From NCBI RefSeq assembly GCF_028737255.1, contig NZ_JAQZAN010000002.1, forward strand, positions 1-64,000: DNA of 64,000 nucleotides, written 5' to 3'. Shown here one piece after another: positions 26,060 to 36,594 of the stretch. The translations under genes were made by a program, and so were the position numbers. Below the pieces are notes generated by a model. The model had not been told where the DNA came from and ran no database searches. It worked only from the letters and a program-made list of their open reading frames with translations. Positions within the stretch are counted from its first letter, which is position 1; the number at the start of each line of letters is the position of its first letter. This stretch comes from Actinomycetospora straminea (GTDB taxonomy: Bacteria; Actinomycetota; Actinomycetes; Mycobacteriales; Pseudonocardiaceae).

Positions 26060-26363
26060 GGGCGAGCACCCCGGACGACGGGGCGAGCAGCTCCTCGACA
26101 CCGGCCGCGGCGATGCCGCGCTCGCGGGCGACGCGCACCACGTGGTCGGTCAGCGCCGGCCAGGTGCAGATCACGGTGTCGACGTCACGACCGACGAGCT
26201 CGCCGACGCGGGCGGCGACGCGCACGCCGATGTCGCGGCCGGGCTCGAGCAGCAGGCGGTCGACCAGGTGCACGTCGGTGACGCCGGGCGCGTACTCCGC
26301 GAGGAGGCGGCGGGCCTCCCGGACGTGCGCCGACGCGACGTGAAGGAAACCCACGGTCGCCAC
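26049..26363 (-). CDS. Short protein resembling an Asp/Glu-racemase N-terminal half
   Basis: 104 residues from GTG 26363. VGFLHVASAHVREARRLL, GVTDVHLVDRLLL and VDTVICTWPALTDHV resemble the first lobe of aspartate/glutamate racemase-fold proteins. The usual second lobe and second catalytic Cys are absent, and the expected CT-S/T motif reads CTW. It may be a truncated remnant or a small stand-alone protein. Overlaps the preceding convergent gene by 11 bp. Confidence 0.55.
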   Translation of the reverse strand: MATVGFLHVASAHVREARRLLAEYAPGVTDVHLVDRLLLEPGRDIGVRVAARVGELVGRDVDTVICTWPALTDHVVRVARERGIAAAGVEELLAPSSGVLALSR

Positions 26364-26456
26364 ACACGGAATATGACAGGTCGCGTTGCGTGAAGCGAGG
26401 ACTTGATCGATGTACGGCTCGTCCGGTACGGCGGACGGCGTCCGGTTGCCGCCGGA

Positions 26457-27158
26457 CTACGGCAGAGAGGTGACGAGCTGCCCCGGTGACACCCGCGGGC
26501 CGGTGAAGAACGGGATCTCCTCCCGCACGTGGCGGCGGGCCTCGGTGGCGCGCAGGTCGCGCATGAGGTCGACGATCCGGTCGAGCTGGTCGGCCTCGAA
26601 CGCGAGGATCCACTCGTAGTCGCCGAGCGCGAACGCGGGCACGGTGTTGGCGCGGACGTCGGCGTAGCCCCGGGCGGCCTTGCCGTGGTCGGCGAGCATG
26701 GTGCGCCGCTCCTCGTCGGGCAGCAGGTACCAGTCGTAGGAGCGCACGAAGGGGTAGAGGCAGAGGTAGCCCTTGGGCTCCTCGCCCGCGATGAACGCCG
26801 GCACGTGGCTCTTGTTGAACTCCGCGGGCCGGTGCAGCGCGGTGCCCGACCACACCGGGGTCGACGCGCGCCCGAGCGCGGTGCGGCGCAGCGCCGAGTA
26901 GGTGGCCTGCAGCGACTCGATGTCCGGCGCGTGGGTCCAGACCATCCAGTCGGCGTCGGCGCGCATGCCCGCGAGGTCGTAGAGACCGCGGACGGCGACG
27001 CCCTTGCCGTCGGCCTGCTCGAGCACGCCGGCGAGCTCGTCGCCGAGGGCCGCGCGGTCCTCGGGCAGGCGCGCCGGGTCGGTGCGGAACACCGACCACA
27101 TGGCGTAGCGCAGGGTCGAGTTCAGCTCGTCGTAGTTCAGCCGGGCCACGCGCTCCAT
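26457..27158 (-). CDS. hemQ: Coproheme decarboxylase HemQ (ChdC)
   Basis: 233 residues of the chlorite-dismutase-like family. [42 protein letters not shown] and a haem-ligand His in [12 protein letters not shown] are all in place. It converts coproheme to haem b by two oxidative decarboxylations, the last step of the coproporphyrin-dependent pathway. ATG 27158 gives the usual length. It is last in the minus-strand hemE-hemY-DUF2252-hemQ unit, 17 bp after DUF2252. Orthologue of Rv2676c by gene order. Confidence 0.95.
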   Translation of the reverse strand: MERVARLNYDELNSTLRYAMWSVFRTDPARLPEDRAALGDELAGVLEQADGKGVAVRGLYDLAGMRADADWMVWTHAPDIESLQATYSALRRTALGRASTPVWSGTALHRPAEFNKSHVPAFIAGEEPKGYLCLYPFVRSYDWYLLPDEERRTMLADHGKAARGYADVRANTVPAFALGDYEWILAFEADQLDRIVDLMRDLRATEARRHVREEIPFFTGPRVSPGQLVTSLP

Positions 27159-27175
27159 GGTGCCACCGGCACCGA

Positions 27176-28537
27176 TCAGAGGGACTCCTCGGCGCTGGAG
27201 ACGCCGGGCACCTGGTCGGCCCGGAACGCCTCGACGAAGCGGCGGTGGTCGTCGCGCACGATGTCGGCGTAGTCGCGGGCGAACGCCACGAGGTCGGCGA
27301 CGAAGTCGTCCTCCCGCTCCCCGACCACCCCGAGCAGGGCGTCCTCGACCTGCCCGGTGACCAGGCCCTGCTCGGCGTCGGCGTCGGAGACGCAGTGGGC
27401 CCGGGCGGTGGCGCGCCCGAGGTGGTGCAGGACGTCGCGCAGGTCGCGGGGCTCGGTGAGGTCGTCCCAGTCGAGGTCGTTCTCGTACGGCGAGAGCTCG
27501 GCGACGACGTAGCCGACGCCGCGCATCTCGGTCCAGCCGAGCAGGCGGTCGGCATGGGCCTGCAGCGCGCGCCGCGACAGGGCGGTGCGGTGGCCGTGGT
27601 GGGTGAACCAGGAGGCCACCTCGGGGTCGTCGACGACACGGCTCGGCGCGGCCCGCACCGCCTGCTTCATCGACAGCACGATGTCGTTGTCGAGCGCCTC
27701 GTTCGGGCCCTCGATGAGCACGTTGTAGGCCGGCAGGCCCGCGCTGCCGATGCCGAAACCGCTGCGCCCGACGACGTCGTGCACGCCGTACGCCGTGTCC
27801 GGCCACCGCTTGGCGTGCGGGATCGTGCCGAGGTAGCCCTCGTAGGCCGCGAGCACCTCCGCGCGCTCCTCGTCGTCGAGGCGGCGCACCCCGGGGCCGG
27901 CGCGGAACACCCGGTCCTCCCCCTCGATCTCGGTGACCGCGTCGAGCAGGGCCCTCCGGCTGCTCTCCCGCGAGCGCTGCAGGGCCTCGCGGATCGGGCC
28001 GTCGGTGTTCCGCCGGGTCAGCGCGAACTCCCGCTCCCCCGAGCCGCCCGAGAACGAGCGGACCGCGGCGAGGTAGGAGCGCAGGTAGGTGGCGTTGAGC
28101 GCGTCGATGTCGCCGTCGGAGAACGCCTTGGACCAGCCGAGCAGGGCCACGCTCGCCACGAGCCGGCGCAGGTCCCAGGTCCACGGGGCGACGTAGGCCT
28201 CGTCGAAGTCGTTGACGTCGAAGACCAGCACGCCGTCGCCGTCGAGGTAGGTCCCGAAGTTCTCGGCGTGCAGGTCGCCCTGGATCCACACGCGCCGGGT
28301 CTTGTCGTCGACCCACGGGTCCTCGAGGCGCGCGACGTCGGCGTAGTAGAGCGGCGCGCTGCCCCGGTAGAAGGCGAACGGCTCGACGGCCATCTTGCGG
28401 AACTTGTTGCGGAACGCCGCGGGCGACTCCGTCATGAGGTCGGAGAACGCGTCGGCGAGGGTGTCGACGATGTGGCGGGTGCGGGCGTCGTCGTCGCGCG
28501 CCCCGAGGTCTCCGGCGAGATCGGTCACGGCGAGCAT
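27176..28537 (-). CDS. DUF2252 family protein (kinase-like fold)
   Basis: 453 residues. The family is readable from [26 protein letters not shown] and [10 protein letters not shown]; the last two resemble the catalytic-loop and metal-binding motifs of aminoglycoside-phosphotransferase-like kinases. Also present are [19 protein letters not shown] and [10 protein letters not shown]. The substrate is unknown. It is inserted between hemY and hemQ, genes adjacent in M. tuberculosis, and is closely spaced to both. An in-frame GTG at 28528 is an alternative start. Confidence 0.9.
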   Translation of the reverse strand: MLAVTDLAGDLGARDDDARTRHIVDTLADAFSDLMTESPAAFRNKFRKMAVEPFAFYRGSAPLYYADVARLEDPWVDDKTRRVWIQGDLHAENFGTYLDGDGVLVFDVNDFDEAYVAPWTWDLRRLVASVALLGWSKAFSDGDIDALNATYLRSYLAAVRSFSGGSGEREFALTRRNTDGPIREALQRSRESSRRALLDAVTEIEGEDRVFRAGPGVRRLDDEERAEVLAAYEGYLGTIPHAKRWPDTAYGVHDVVGRSGFGIGSAGLPAYNVLIEGPNEALDNDIVLSMKQAVRAAPSRVVDDPEVASWFTHHGHRTALSRRALQAHADRLLGWTEMRGVGYVVAELSPYENDLDWDDLTEPRDLRDVLHHLGRATARAHCVSDADAEQGLVTGQVEDALLGVVGEREDDFVADLVAFARDYADIVRDDHRRFVEAFRADQVPGVSSAEESL

Positions 28538-28602
28538 CCTGGCGTGGCACGGGGTCGGGGGGAACGACCGGCGTAGTCCGGACGGGAACGACCGGACGGC
28601 AG

Positions 28603-30075
28603 CTACCGGACGGTGGTCGCCGCGAGGTGCTCCGCGACGCGGCGGGCCGCGGCGTCGGCGGTGGCGAGGCAGGCCGGCACGCCCACGCCGTGCAGCGCCG
28701 CCCCGGCCACGGCGAGCCCCGGCAGCGCGGCGACGCCGGACTCGATGGCGGCGACCCGGTCGAGGTGACCGACGCCGTACTGCGGCAGCCCGCCGGGCCA
28801 GCGCACGACCGCGGACTCGACGGGGACCTCCTCGATCCCGGTGAGGGCGGCGAGGTCGCTGCGGGCGGCGCTGACGAGGTCGTCGTCGTCGCGGCGCAGC
28901 GCGGCCAGGGAGCCGGGGTCGCCGTGGCGGCCGATCGACAGGCGCAGGACGGCGGTGGCGTCGGGGTCGCCGGTGTCGTGCGGCGCCAGGTGCGGCCACT
29001 TCTCGCTGCTGAACGTCGTCGCCTTGATCGTCCAGGGCAGGCCGTCCGGGCGCCGCTCCCCCGCCCCGACGAGCACCCCCGAGCGCCCGGCGAGCGGGCC
29101 CGCCGCGGCCGCGGGCAGCGCGAGGACCACGAGCGCCGAGGACGCCAGCTCGATCTCGCCGGCGGCGCGCGCGGCACCGGGCGCGTGGTCGGCGAGCAGG
29201 CGGCGCACGGCCGGCGCGGGCACGGCGAGCACGACGGCGTCGGCCTCGACCGGCGCGTCGTCGGTGATCTCGGCGCGCCAGCCGTCGGGGGTGCGGGCGA
29301 GCGCGGTGACCGTCCGTCCGAGGCGGAGGTCCGCGCGGGCGGCGAGGGCCAGGGTGGCGGGGAGGTCCGCGAGCCCCCCGCGCAGGGTGCCGAAGACCGG
29401 GGCGCGCCCGGGGCTGGAGCTCGGCGCGCCGGTGGCGACCGGCGGCGCGGCCTCGGCGGGCGGGGCCGGCAGGCACGCGCGGGCGGCGGCGAGCAGCGAG
29501 CGCGGGTCGGCGTCCAGGGCGGCGGCCAGCGCGGGCACGGTGGCGCGCAGGCCCAGCCCGTCGGCGTGCCCGGCGTAGACGCCGCCCAGCAGCGGGTCGA
29601 CGAGCCGGTCGGCGACCTCGTCGCCCAGCCGCGCCCGCACCAGCGCGCCCACGGCGACGTCACCGCCGGGCTCCCAGTCGCCGGGGCGGTCGGCCCGCAG
29701 CGCCGCGAGACCGGCGGGCGAGAGGGCGTCCGCGGCGACGTCGGGGTCGCCCGGCACGCCCATGACCGTGCGCGGGGGCAGCCCGACGGTCCGCCCGCCC
29801 ACGCGCAGGCCCGAGGCGGCGGGTCCGGGGTGCACGAGCTGGTCGTCCAGGCCGAGCTCGGCGATCCGCGCGCCCGCCTCGGGGCGCCGGGCCAGGAACG
29901 CCTCGGCGCCCACGTCGACCCGCCGCCCGCCGATCTCCATCGCCGCGAGCTTCCCGCCCAGCGAACGGGCGGCCTCGACGACGACGATCTCGGCGTCGGG
30001 CCCCAGGAGGGTGCGCAGCCGGTGGGCCGCGGCGAGCCCGGAGACCCCGCCGCCGACGACGAGGACGCGGGTCAC
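28603..30075 (-). CDS. hemY: Coproporphyrinogen III oxidase (CgoX/HemY type)
   Basis: 490 residues, FAD enzyme. N-terminal dinucleotide motif [15 protein letters not shown], then [24 protein letters not shown] and C-terminal [21 protein letters not shown]. It oxidises coproporphyrinogen III to coproporphyrin III in the Gram-positive haem route that ends with HemQ. GTG 30075 overlaps the hemE stop (GTGA), so the two are coupled. Rv2677c counterpart. Confidence 0.94.
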   Translation of the reverse strand: MTRVLVVGGGVSGLAAAHRLRTLLGPDAEIVVVEAARSLGGKLAAMEIGGRRVDVGAEAFLARRPEAGARIAELGLDDQLVHPGPAASGLRVGGRTVGLPPRTVMGVPGDPDVAADALSPAGLAALRADRPGDWEPGGDVAVGALVRARLGDEVADRLVDPLLGGVYAGHADGLGLRATVPALAAALDADPRSLLAAARACLPAPPAEAAPPVATGAPSSSPGRAPVFGTLRGGLADLPATLALAARADLRLGRTVTALARTPDGWRAEITDDAPVEADAVVLAVPAPAVRRLLADHAPGAARAAGEIELASSALVVLALPAAAAGPLAGRSGVLVGAGERRPDGLPWTIKATTFSSEKWPHLAPHDTGDPDATAVLRLSIGRHGDPGSLAALRRDDDDLVSAARSDLAALTGIEEVPVESAVVRWPGGLPQYGVGHLDRVAAIESGVAALPGLAVAGAALHGVGVPACLATADAAARRVAEHLAATTVR

Positions 30076-31160
30076 GGCAGCGCGGTGGCGTGCACCAGGT
30101 CGACGACGCGGGCCAGGGCGTCGGGGTCGGTCTCGGGCAGCACCCCGTGCCCGAGGTTGAACACGTGGCCCGCGGCCGCCTCGCCCTCGGCGAGGATGCG
30201 CCGGACCTCGCGGGCGACGACGTCCTCGCCGGCGAACAGCAGCGCCGGGTCGAGGTTGCCCTGCAGCGCGGTGCCCGGCGCGACGCGGGTGGCGGCGACG
30301 TCGAGCGGGATCCGCCAGTCGACGCCGACGACGTCCGCGCCGGCCTCCCCCATCGCCCCGAGGAGCTCGCCGGTGCCGACGCCGAAGTGGATGCGGGGCA
30401 CGCCCGCGTCGGCGAGGCCGGCCAGCACCCGCGTCGAGTGCGGCAGCACCAGCTCGCGGTAGTCGCGCTCGGACAGGGCCCCGGCCCAGGAGTCGAAGAG
30501 CTGCACGGCGTCGACCCCGGCCTCGACCTGGGCGCGCAGGAACGTCAGCGTGGTGTCGGCGAGCACGGAGCACAGCGCGTGCCAGGTCTCGGGCTCGGCG
30601 TGCATGAGCGCCTTCGTGCGCTCGTGGTTGCGGCTCGGCCCGCCCTCGACGAGGTAGGAGGCGAGCGTGAACGGGGCGCCGGCGAAGCCGATGAGCGGCG
30701 TCTCGCCCAGCTCGCGGACCAGCAGGCGCACGGCCTCGGCGACCGGGGCGACGCCCGCCCCGTCGAGGGCGGGCAGCGCGGCGACGTCGGCGGCGGTGCG
30801 CACGGGGTGCTCCACCACCGGCCCCGTGCCCGCGACGATGTCGACGCCGACGCCGGCGGCCCGCAGCGGCACCACGATGTCGGAGAAGAGGATCGCCGCG
30901 TCGACGCCGTAGCGGCGCACCGGCTGCAGGGTGATCTCGCAGGCGAGGTCGGGGGTCAGGCAGGCCTCGAGCATCCCGGTGCCCTTCCGGACCTCGCGGT
31001 ACTCCGGCAGCGAGCGCCCGGCCTGCCGCATGAACCACACCGGCCGGTGGGTCGGGCGCTCCCCGCGCGCGGCGGCGAGGAAGGGCGAAGCGGGCAGGTG
31101 CCGGCGCCCCGCAGACGCGTCGGCGTGGACGTCCGTGGTCACGATTCCTGCCCTGCTCAT
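30072..31160 (-). CDS. hemE: Uroporphyrinogen decarboxylase HemE
   Basis: 362 residues. Signature [17 protein letters not shown], catalytic Asp in [33 protein letters not shown] and [13 protein letters not shown] are all present. It removes four carboxylates from uroporphyrinogen III to give coproporphyrinogen III. ATG 31160 is preceded by GGGGA. First gene of the haem unit; counterpart of Rv2678c. Confidence 0.97.
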   Translation of the reverse strand: MSRAGIVTTDVHADASAGRRHLPASPFLAAARGERPTHRPVWFMRQAGRSLPEYREVRKGTGMLEACLTPDLACEITLQPVRRYGVDAAILFSDIVVPLRAAGVGVDIVAGTGPVVEHPVRTAADVAALPALDGAGVAPVAEAVRLLVRELGETPLIGFAGAPFTLASYLVEGGPSRNHERTKALMHAEPETWHALCSVLADTTLTFLRAQVEAGVDAVQLFDSWAGALSERDYRELVLPHSTRVLAGLADAGVPRIHFGVGTGELLGAMGEAGADVVGVDWRIPLDVAATRVAPGTALQGNLDPALLFAGEDVVAREVRRILAEGEAAAGHVFNLGHGVLPETDPDALARVVDLVHATALP

Positions 31161-31358
31161 GGTGTCCCCATCCTCCCACGTCGTCCTCGCGCGCCGCCGC
31201 GTGTGCCGGGTGGTCGCAGCGAGGGACGCCCCGGCTGCGTGGCACGCAGCGAAGGACGCCCTCGCCCGGCTCGGGGTCGGGACGCCCGGGACGGGAGGGA
31301 CGGAGGTGCACGTCCGGGGCGTTCGGCGTGGGAGGTGCCGGGAAGAACCCGTTCGGCC

Positions 31359-31364
31359 TACTGT
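31359..31364 (+). promoter_or_regulatory. -10 element of the DUF3000 gene
   Basis: TACTGT ends seven bases before GTG 31372; a leaderless promoter is likely. Confidence 0.45.
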
Positions 31365-31371
31365 CGTCGAG

Positions 31372-31977
31372 GTGACGGCGCCCACCACCCACCCCGAGAC
31401 CTTCCGTCGCGCGGTGGACTCGCTCGACGGTCTCCCGACGCGCGCGGAGATCGAGCTGCGGACCATGCGCCCGCCGCAGCGCCTCGCCCCGTACTCCGCC
31501 GCCTGGAGCGCCGAGGTGCTCGCGAGCGCCCCCGCGCCGGGCACCGGCGAGGTCGACGACGCCGAGGTCGTGGTGACCGGACGCCTCGTGCTGCTGCACG
31601 ACCCGGAGGGCCAGGACGCCTGGGACGGGACGCTGCGCGTGGTGACGTTCGTGCGCGCCGAGCTGGACCCGGAGCACGCCGGCGACCCGATGCTGCCCGA
31701 GGTGGCGTGGTCCTGGCTGACCGGCGCGCTGGAGGACTCGGGCGCGGCGTGGACGGCGCTGGGGGGCACCGTGACCCAGACCGCCTCGGTCCGCTTCGGC
31801 GACATCAGCGGCCCGACCCACGCGACCGACCTCGAGCTGCGCGCGTCGTGGACGCCGACCGAGGAGGTCCTCAGCGCGCACGGCGAGGCGTTCGCGGGTG
31901 TCCTCGCGATCGCCGCGGGACTTCCGCCGGTGGGCGTGACGACGCTCGGTGCCCGGCGCGCCGGCCGATCTGGTTGA
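31372..31977 (+). CDS. DUF3000 domain protein
   Basis: 201 residues. [36 protein letters not shown] and [15 protein letters not shown] are typical of DUF3000, a small actinobacterial family of unknown function (Rv2680 position). No membrane segment or catalytic motif. Divergent from hemE. Confidence 0.9.
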   Translation: MTAPTTHPETFRRAVDSLDGLPTRAEIELRTMRPPQRLAPYSAAWSAEVLASAPAPGTGEVDDAEVVVTGRLVLLHDPEGQDAWDGTLRVVTFVRAELDPEHAGDPMLPEVAWSWLTGALEDSGAAWTALGGTVTQTASVRFGDISGPTHATDLELRASWTPTEEVLSAHGEAFAGVLAIAAGLPPVGVTTLGARRAGRSG

Positions 31978-32414
31978 GCATTCTCCCGGTACCACCGGTA
32001 TCGATGTCGGAATTTTTTTCGCACTTCCGCAGGTCATCGTGCCCATTCCCCGGGCTGAACAGCCTGCCGTCCGATCAGCCCGAGGACGCTGCGTCCGTCA
32101 CGCCAACACGTTGGGTCGTTGGTTGCAGCAGCCCTGGGGCGGTCGGCGCTACTCGATACTCTCCGTAGCAGCAGTTACACCGAGTGTCACCACGAGACGA
32201 TTTCGTGGAGTCTGTCCACTCCAAAGGGTGACCGCGACCGCGTAACACGCGAAACTCCACCGAGCGAAGTTGGCCCTGATGCTCTCGTTAACTCGCCCGG
32301 GGGGATATCTTCTCTCGCACGCACTTCCTCGTCCGATCGGCGGCGCGGTCGTTGGGACGAGGGCCAGGGTGCGTTATGTCGGGGGGCAAGACCGACTTCT
32401 AGGAGGTACTCGAC
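31978..32414. other. Intergenic region before the LuxR regulator
   Basis: 437 bp, less GC-rich than its surroundings. It holds a weak hairpin followed by seven Ts (31988-32019; stem GGTACC/GGTATC), which may end the DUF3000 transcript. It also holds an inverted repeat TGGAGT-N6-ACTCCA (32206-32223), which could be an operator. AGGAGG at 32401-32406 is the ribosome-binding site of the next gene. No credible coding frame. Confidence 0.5.
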
Positions 32415-33131
32415 GTGGCAACCGTGGGCCCAGGCATGGCCCTTCGCGGCGTCGCGAGCGGCTTGCTGCCGCCGGCCATGGTCCCGCATCCGCGGGAAGA
32501 GATGTTCACCGTGCTGGTGGTCGACGACCACCCGCTGTTGCGTGAGGCCATCGCGCAGCGGCTCTCCTCGATGGGCGCGGGCACCGTCCACGAGGCGGCC
32601 TCGATCTCCGAGGCCCGCACGCGGGCGCTGGCCTCCGGGCCGTGCGACCTCGCGATCCTCGACCTCGGCCTGCCGGACGGCAGCGGCCTGGACCTGATCG
32701 CGGAGCTCCGCGCCCAGGGCTGGAACCGTGTCGTCGTGCTGGCGGCCTCCGACGACCCGTCGGCGGTCCGTGCGGCCTTCCAGGCCGGCGCCCAGGCGTA
32801 CCTGCTCAAGTCGGCGTCGCCCGGTGTGGTCACCGACGGCGTGCGCCGGGTCCTCGAGGGCGGCCTCTACGCCGACCCGTCGGTCGCTCCCCTGCTCGCG
32901 GCGGGCACCCGCGTGCCGGCCACCGACAACACCCCGCGGGAGCTCTCGGCCCGCGAGGTCGAGGTGCTGCAGCTGGTCGCCGACGGCCGCTCCAACAAGG
33001 AGATCGGTGACGCGCTGAGCCTCTCGGCGCTGACGGTGAAGAGCCACCTCTCCCGCATCGGGCGCAAGCTCGGCACGGGTGACCGGGCACAGATGGTCGC
33101 GCTGGCCATGCGGGCCGGCGTCATCCGCTGA
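32415..33131 (+). CDS. LuxR-family response regulator (orphan)
   Basis: 238 residues. A 30-residue extension precedes a receiver domain (VVDDHPLLREA, phospho-acceptor Asp83 in ILDLGLPDGSG, YLLKSASP); the LuxR helix-turn-helix (LSAREVEVLQLVADGRSNKE, LTVKSHLSRIGRKL) occupies about 170-235. GTG 32415 sits eight bases after AGGAGG; an internal ATG before FTVLVVDDH is a shorter alternative. No kinase gene is adjacent, so it is an orphan or served in trans. A strong terminator follows. Confidence 0.9.
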   Translation: MATVGPGMALRGVASGLLPPAMVPHPREEMFTVLVVDDHPLLREAIAQRLSSMGAGTVHEAASISEARTRALASGPCDLAILDLGLPDGSGLDLIAELRAQGWNRVVVLAASDDPSAVRAAFQAGAQAYLLKSASPGVVTDGVRRVLEGGLYADPSVAPLLAAGTRVPATDNTPRELSAREVEVLQLVADGRSNKEIGDALSLSALTVKSHLSRIGRKLGTGDRAQMVALAMRAGVIR

Positions 33132-33201
33132 GCGCGAGGGCGAGCGGGCCGACCACCTCTCACACGGGGCCGTCGGCCGGGTCGTCGCACGACGGTCGGT
33201 C

Positions 33202-33236
33202 CACGGACCCCGCCGGGGGCACCGGCGGGGTCCGTG
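33202..33236 (+). terminator. Strong hairpin after the LuxR regulator
   Basis: A perfect 15-bp stem (33202-33216 with 33222-33236) and 5-base loop, GC-rich and without a U tract, as usual for actinobacterial terminators. Confidence 0.75.
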
Positions 33237-33322
33237 ACCGGTCACCCTCCGCGCGCGACACACCCGCGAGTTCCTCGCCATCGCGTGCCGAACGGGGTGG
33301 TGAGGGGCACACTCCTGCGTCC

Positions 33323-34612
33323 GTGGCCCCTGATCCCTCGCCGAGCGAGCCGACCGAGACCGCCGAGGTCGTCGACGACGACCCGGCGGTGGTCGACCTG
33401 CTCGAACCGGCCGAGGGCGTACCGCCGCTCGTCACCGACGCGGCCGCGCTGGCGGACGCAGCGGCCTCGCTGGCCGGCGGAACGGGTCCCGTGGCCGTCG
33501 ACGCCGAGCGGGCGTCGGGCTACCGCTACTCGGCCCGCGCCTACCTGGTGCAGCTGCGCCGCGAGGGCGCTGGCACCGTGCTCGTCGACCCCATCGCCTG
33601 CGGCGGCGACCTCCGGGTGGTCGACGAGGCCCTGCGCGGCGTCGAGTGGGTGCTGCACGCGGCGTCGCAGGACCTCGCGTGCCTCGCCGAGGTCGGCATG
33701 CGCCCGGACTCGCTGTTCGACACCGAGCTCGCCGGACGCCTCGTCGGCTACCCGCGCGTCGGGCTCGGCCCGCTGACCGAGCACCTGCTGGGCGTGCGGC
33801 TGCAGAAGGGCCACGGCGCCGCCGACTGGTCCCGCCGCCCGCTGCCCGCGGAGTGGCTCACCTACGCCGCGCTCGACGTCGAGCTGCTCGTCGAGCTGCG
33901 GGACGCCGTCGCCGCCGACCTCGAGCGCCAGGGCAAGACCGCCTGGGCGGAGCAGGAGTTCGAGGCCGTGCGCCTCGCCCCTCCCCCGCCGCCGCGCGCC
34001 GAGCCGTGGCGGCGCACCTCCGGCCTGCACAAGGTCCGCCGGCCCGCGCAGCTGGCCGTGGTCCGCGAGCTGTGGGGCTCCCGCGACGAGCTCGCCTCCA
34101 CCCGCGACGTCGCCCCCGGTCGGCTGCTGCCCGACGCGGCGATCGTCGACGCGGCGCTGCGGGAGCCCACCGGCCGCGACGACCTCGTCGGTATGCCCGT
34201 GTTCCGGGGGCGTGCCCAGCGCCGCCTCGCCGACCGCTGGTGGTCGGCGATCGCCCGGGCCCGCGCCCTGCCGAAGGCGGGGTGGCCGGCGTCCGCCCCG
34301 GCGCAGGACGGACCGCCGCCCGCGCACCGCTGGGGCGACAAGGACCCGGCCGCGGCCGCCCGCCTCGCCGCCGCCCGTGCCGCGCTCGCGGGGCTCTCCG
34401 AGCGCACCGGCACGCCGGTCGAGAACCTCGTGACCCCCGACCTCGTGCGCCGCCTGTGCTGGGCGCCGCCCGAGTCGCTCGCGCCCGACGCGGTGGCCGG
34501 CGCGCTGCGCGACCTCGGCGCGCGCCCCTGGCAGGCGGAGCTCACCGCCCCGCTGCTGGCCGAGGCGCTGCACGCGGTGCCGGCGGAACCCTCCGGACCT
34601 CAGGAGTCCTGA
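33323..34612 (+). CDS. rnd: Ribonuclease D-like 3'-5' exonuclease with HRDC domain
   Basis: 429 residues. DEDD exonuclease motifs: Asp60/Glu62 in VDAERASG, HAASQDL, FDTELAGRLV and YAALDVELL (Tyr and last Asp). The HRDC domain (about 240-310: LHKVRRPAQLAVVRELWGSRD) follows, then a long C-terminal helical region. It trims RNA 3' ends. Counterpart of Rv2681 by position. The 3' end overlaps the convergent histidine kinase by 13 bp. Confidence 0.93.
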   Translation: MAPDPSPSEPTETAEVVDDDPAVVDLLEPAEGVPPLVTDAAALADAAASLAGGTGPVAVDAERASGYRYSARAYLVQLRREGAGTVLVDPIACGGDLRVVDEALRGVEWVLHAASQDLACLAEVGMRPDSLFDTELAGRLVGYPRVGLGPLTEHLLGVRLQKGHGAADWSRRPLPAEWLTYAALDVELLVELRDAVAADLERQGKTAWAEQEFEAVRLAPPPPPRAEPWRRTSGLHKVRRPAQLAVVRELWGSRDELASTRDVAPGRLLPDAAIVDAALREPTGRDDLVGMPVFRGRAQRRLADRWWSAIARARALPKAGWPASAPAQDGPPPAHRWGDKDPAAAARLAAARAALAGLSERTGTPVENLVTPDLVRRLCWAPPESLAPDAVAGALRDLGARPWQAELTAPLLAEALHAVPAEPSGPQES

Positions 34613-35751
34613 GCCCGCGGCAGCACCACGTCGACGGTCAGCCCGCCGCCCGCGACCGGCTCGGCCACCGCGCGCCCCCCGTGCGCGCGGGCCACGGCGC
34701 GCACGATCGACAGGCCGAGCCCCGTGCCGCTGCCGGTCCGCCCGGCGCCTCGGCGGAAGGGCTCGAAGAGCTCGGCGACCATCGCGGGCGCCACCACGGG
34801 CCCCGACGACGACACCGACAGCACGGCGTGCCCGTCGTCGACCCGCGTGCGCACGGCGAGCCAGCCGCCCTCGACGTTGTGGCGCACGGCGTTCTCGAGC
34901 AGGTTGCCCGCCACCCGCCCGAGCAGCGCGGCGTCGCCGGCGACCCCGGCGGGGGCGAGCTCGGTGTGCACGGTCAGGTTCCGGTCGCGGGCCTCGGCGC
35001 GCACGGCGTCCAGGGCACCGGGCACGGTCTCGGCGAGGTCGACGGGGTCGCGCGGCACGGCGTCGGCGGCCTCGGTGCGCGCGAGGAACAGCAGGCCGGC
35101 GACGAGGTCCTCGGCGCGGCGCGTGGCGTCGCGGATGACCTCGCCCATGCGCCGCAGCTCGGCGGCGTCGGCGTCCGGGTCGGCGAGGGTCACGTCGACC
35201 TCGGTGCGCAGGACCGCGAGCGGGGTGCGCAGCTCGTGGCTCGCGTTGGCCACGAACCGCTGCTGGGCGTCGAACGCGGCCTGCAGCCGGTCGAGCATCG
35301 CGTCGAACGTGGCCGCGAGCTCGGCGACCTCGTCGCGCGGGCCGGTCAGCCCGATGCGGGCGTCGAGGGACTCCGCGGACAGGCGCTGCGCCGTGGCCGT
35401 GACGTCGTGCAGCGGGCGCAGCACCCGCCGGACCGTCACCCACGAGATCAGCGCCGCGGCGACGACGACCATCGCGAACGCCAGCGCGCCGATGCGCAGC
35501 ACCTCGACGCGGGCGGCCCGGCCGAGCGCGTCGGCCAGCTCCCCGGCGGGCACGCGCACCCCGTCGACCATCACCGGCGTGTCCGGCGGCAGCTGCGGCA
35601 CCGCGGCGACCACCTGGCCGACCAGCACCCAGCCCAGCCAGACCAGCAGCACCGCGACCACGGCCACCAGCCCGGTCGCCAGCAGCGTCAGGCGCAGGCG
35701 GAGCCCCGGGCCGCGGCGCGGCACGGGCGACGCGGTGGGGGCGGTGGACAC
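34600..35751 (-). CDS. Sensor histidine kinase, OmpR-partner type
   Basis: 383 residues. Two transmembrane helices (about 22-46 and 85-105) flank a short periplasmic segment of roughly 40 residues, followed by HAMP, HisKA with His172 (NASHELRTPL) and HATPase_c (NLLENAVRHN, GTGLGLSIV). The very small sensor domain suggests it senses the membrane or a partner rather than a soluble ligand. The cognate regulator lies 120 bp upstream. Confidence 0.93.
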   Translation of the reverse strand: MSTAPTASPVPRRGPGLRLRLTLLATGLVAVVAVLLVWLGWVLVGQVVAAVPQLPPDTPVMVDGVRVPAGELADALGRAARVEVLRIGALAFAMVVVAAALISWVTVRRVLRPLHDVTATAQRLSAESLDARIGLTGPRDEVAELAATFDAMLDRLQAAFDAQQRFVANASHELRTPLAVLRTEVDVTLADPDADAAELRRMGEVIRDATRRAEDLVAGLLFLARTEAADAVPRDPVDLAETVPGALDAVRAEARDRNLTVHTELAPAGVAGDAALLGRVAGNLLENAVRHNVEGGWLAVRTRVDDGHAVLSVSSSGPVVAPAMVAELFEPFRRGAGRTGSGTGLGLSIVRAVARAHGGRAVAEPVAGGGLTVDVVLPRAQDS

Positions 35752-35871
35752 GGTCCGACGCTACGGCGTCCCCCGGATGGCCGCCGTGAGCCCCCGGTAC
35801 CGCTCATGATCGACGTCCCGACACGGACGTCGGATCAGAGGAGCACGCCGGGGGCACGTCGCCGGCACGGC

Positions 35872-36543
35872 TCAGACGGTGGCGGGCGCCTCGGCCGGCA
35901 CGCGGTAGCCCGAGCCGACGACGGTGTCGATGATGCCGGGCTCGCCGAGCTTCTTGCGCAGGGTCATGACGGTGACCCGCACGGTGGTGGTGAACGGGTC
36001 GGCGTTCTCGTCCCACACCCGCTCGAGCAGCTCCTCGGAGCTGACGACGGCGCCGCGCGCGGCCATGAGCACCTCGAGCACCCCGAACTCCTTGCGCGTG
36101 AGCTCGAGGGCGGTGCTGCCGCGGGTCACCGTGCGCTTGGCCGGGTCGAGCACGACGTCGGCGGCGCGGAGCACCGGCGGCACGGCCGGGGTCGCCCGCC
36201 GGCCCAGGGCCCGCAGGCGCGCCACGAGCTCCGGGAAGTCGAAGGGCTTGGGCAGGTAGTCGTCCGCGCCGAGCGCGAGGCCCTCCACCTTGTCCCGCAG
36301 CGTCCCGCTCGCGGTGAGCATGATGACGCGGGTGACGCCGCCGACGATCTCGGCGCACAGCTCGTCGCCGGAGCGCCCCGGCAGGTCGCGGTCGAGCACG
36401 ACGACGTCGTAGCGGGTGACGCCGACCTTCTCGCTGCCCTCGTCACCGTCGTACGCGACGTCGACGGCCATGCCCTCGCGACGCAGCCCCCGCGCGAGCG
36501 CGTCGGCCAGGGCCTGCTCGTCCTCCACGATCAGTACTCGCAC
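35872..36543 (-). CDS. OmpR-family response regulator
   Basis: 223 residues. Receiver domain with Asp51 (VVVLDRDLPGRSG) and Lys in PKPFDFPEL, and an OmpR winged helix (TRKEFGVLEVLMAARG, TTTVRVTVMTLRKKLG, IIDTVVGSGYRV). GTG 36543 starts at the conserved MRVLIVEDE. Paired with the histidine kinase downstream. Targets unknown. Confidence 0.93.
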   Translation of the reverse strand: MRVLIVEDEQALADALARGLRREGMAVDVAYDGDEGSEKVGVTRYDVVVLDRDLPGRSGDELCAEIVGGVTRVIMLTASGTLRDKVEGLALGADDYLPKPFDFPELVARLRALGRRATPAVPPVLRAADVVLDPAKRTVTRGSTALELTRKEFGVLEVLMAARGAVVSSEELLERVWDENADPFTTTVRVTVMTLRKKLGEPGIIDTVVGSGYRVPAEAPATV

Positions 36544-36594
36544 GCCTCCACGGTGCCACAGGTCACCTGAGCGGTCGCTGAGAGGAAGCCCAGG

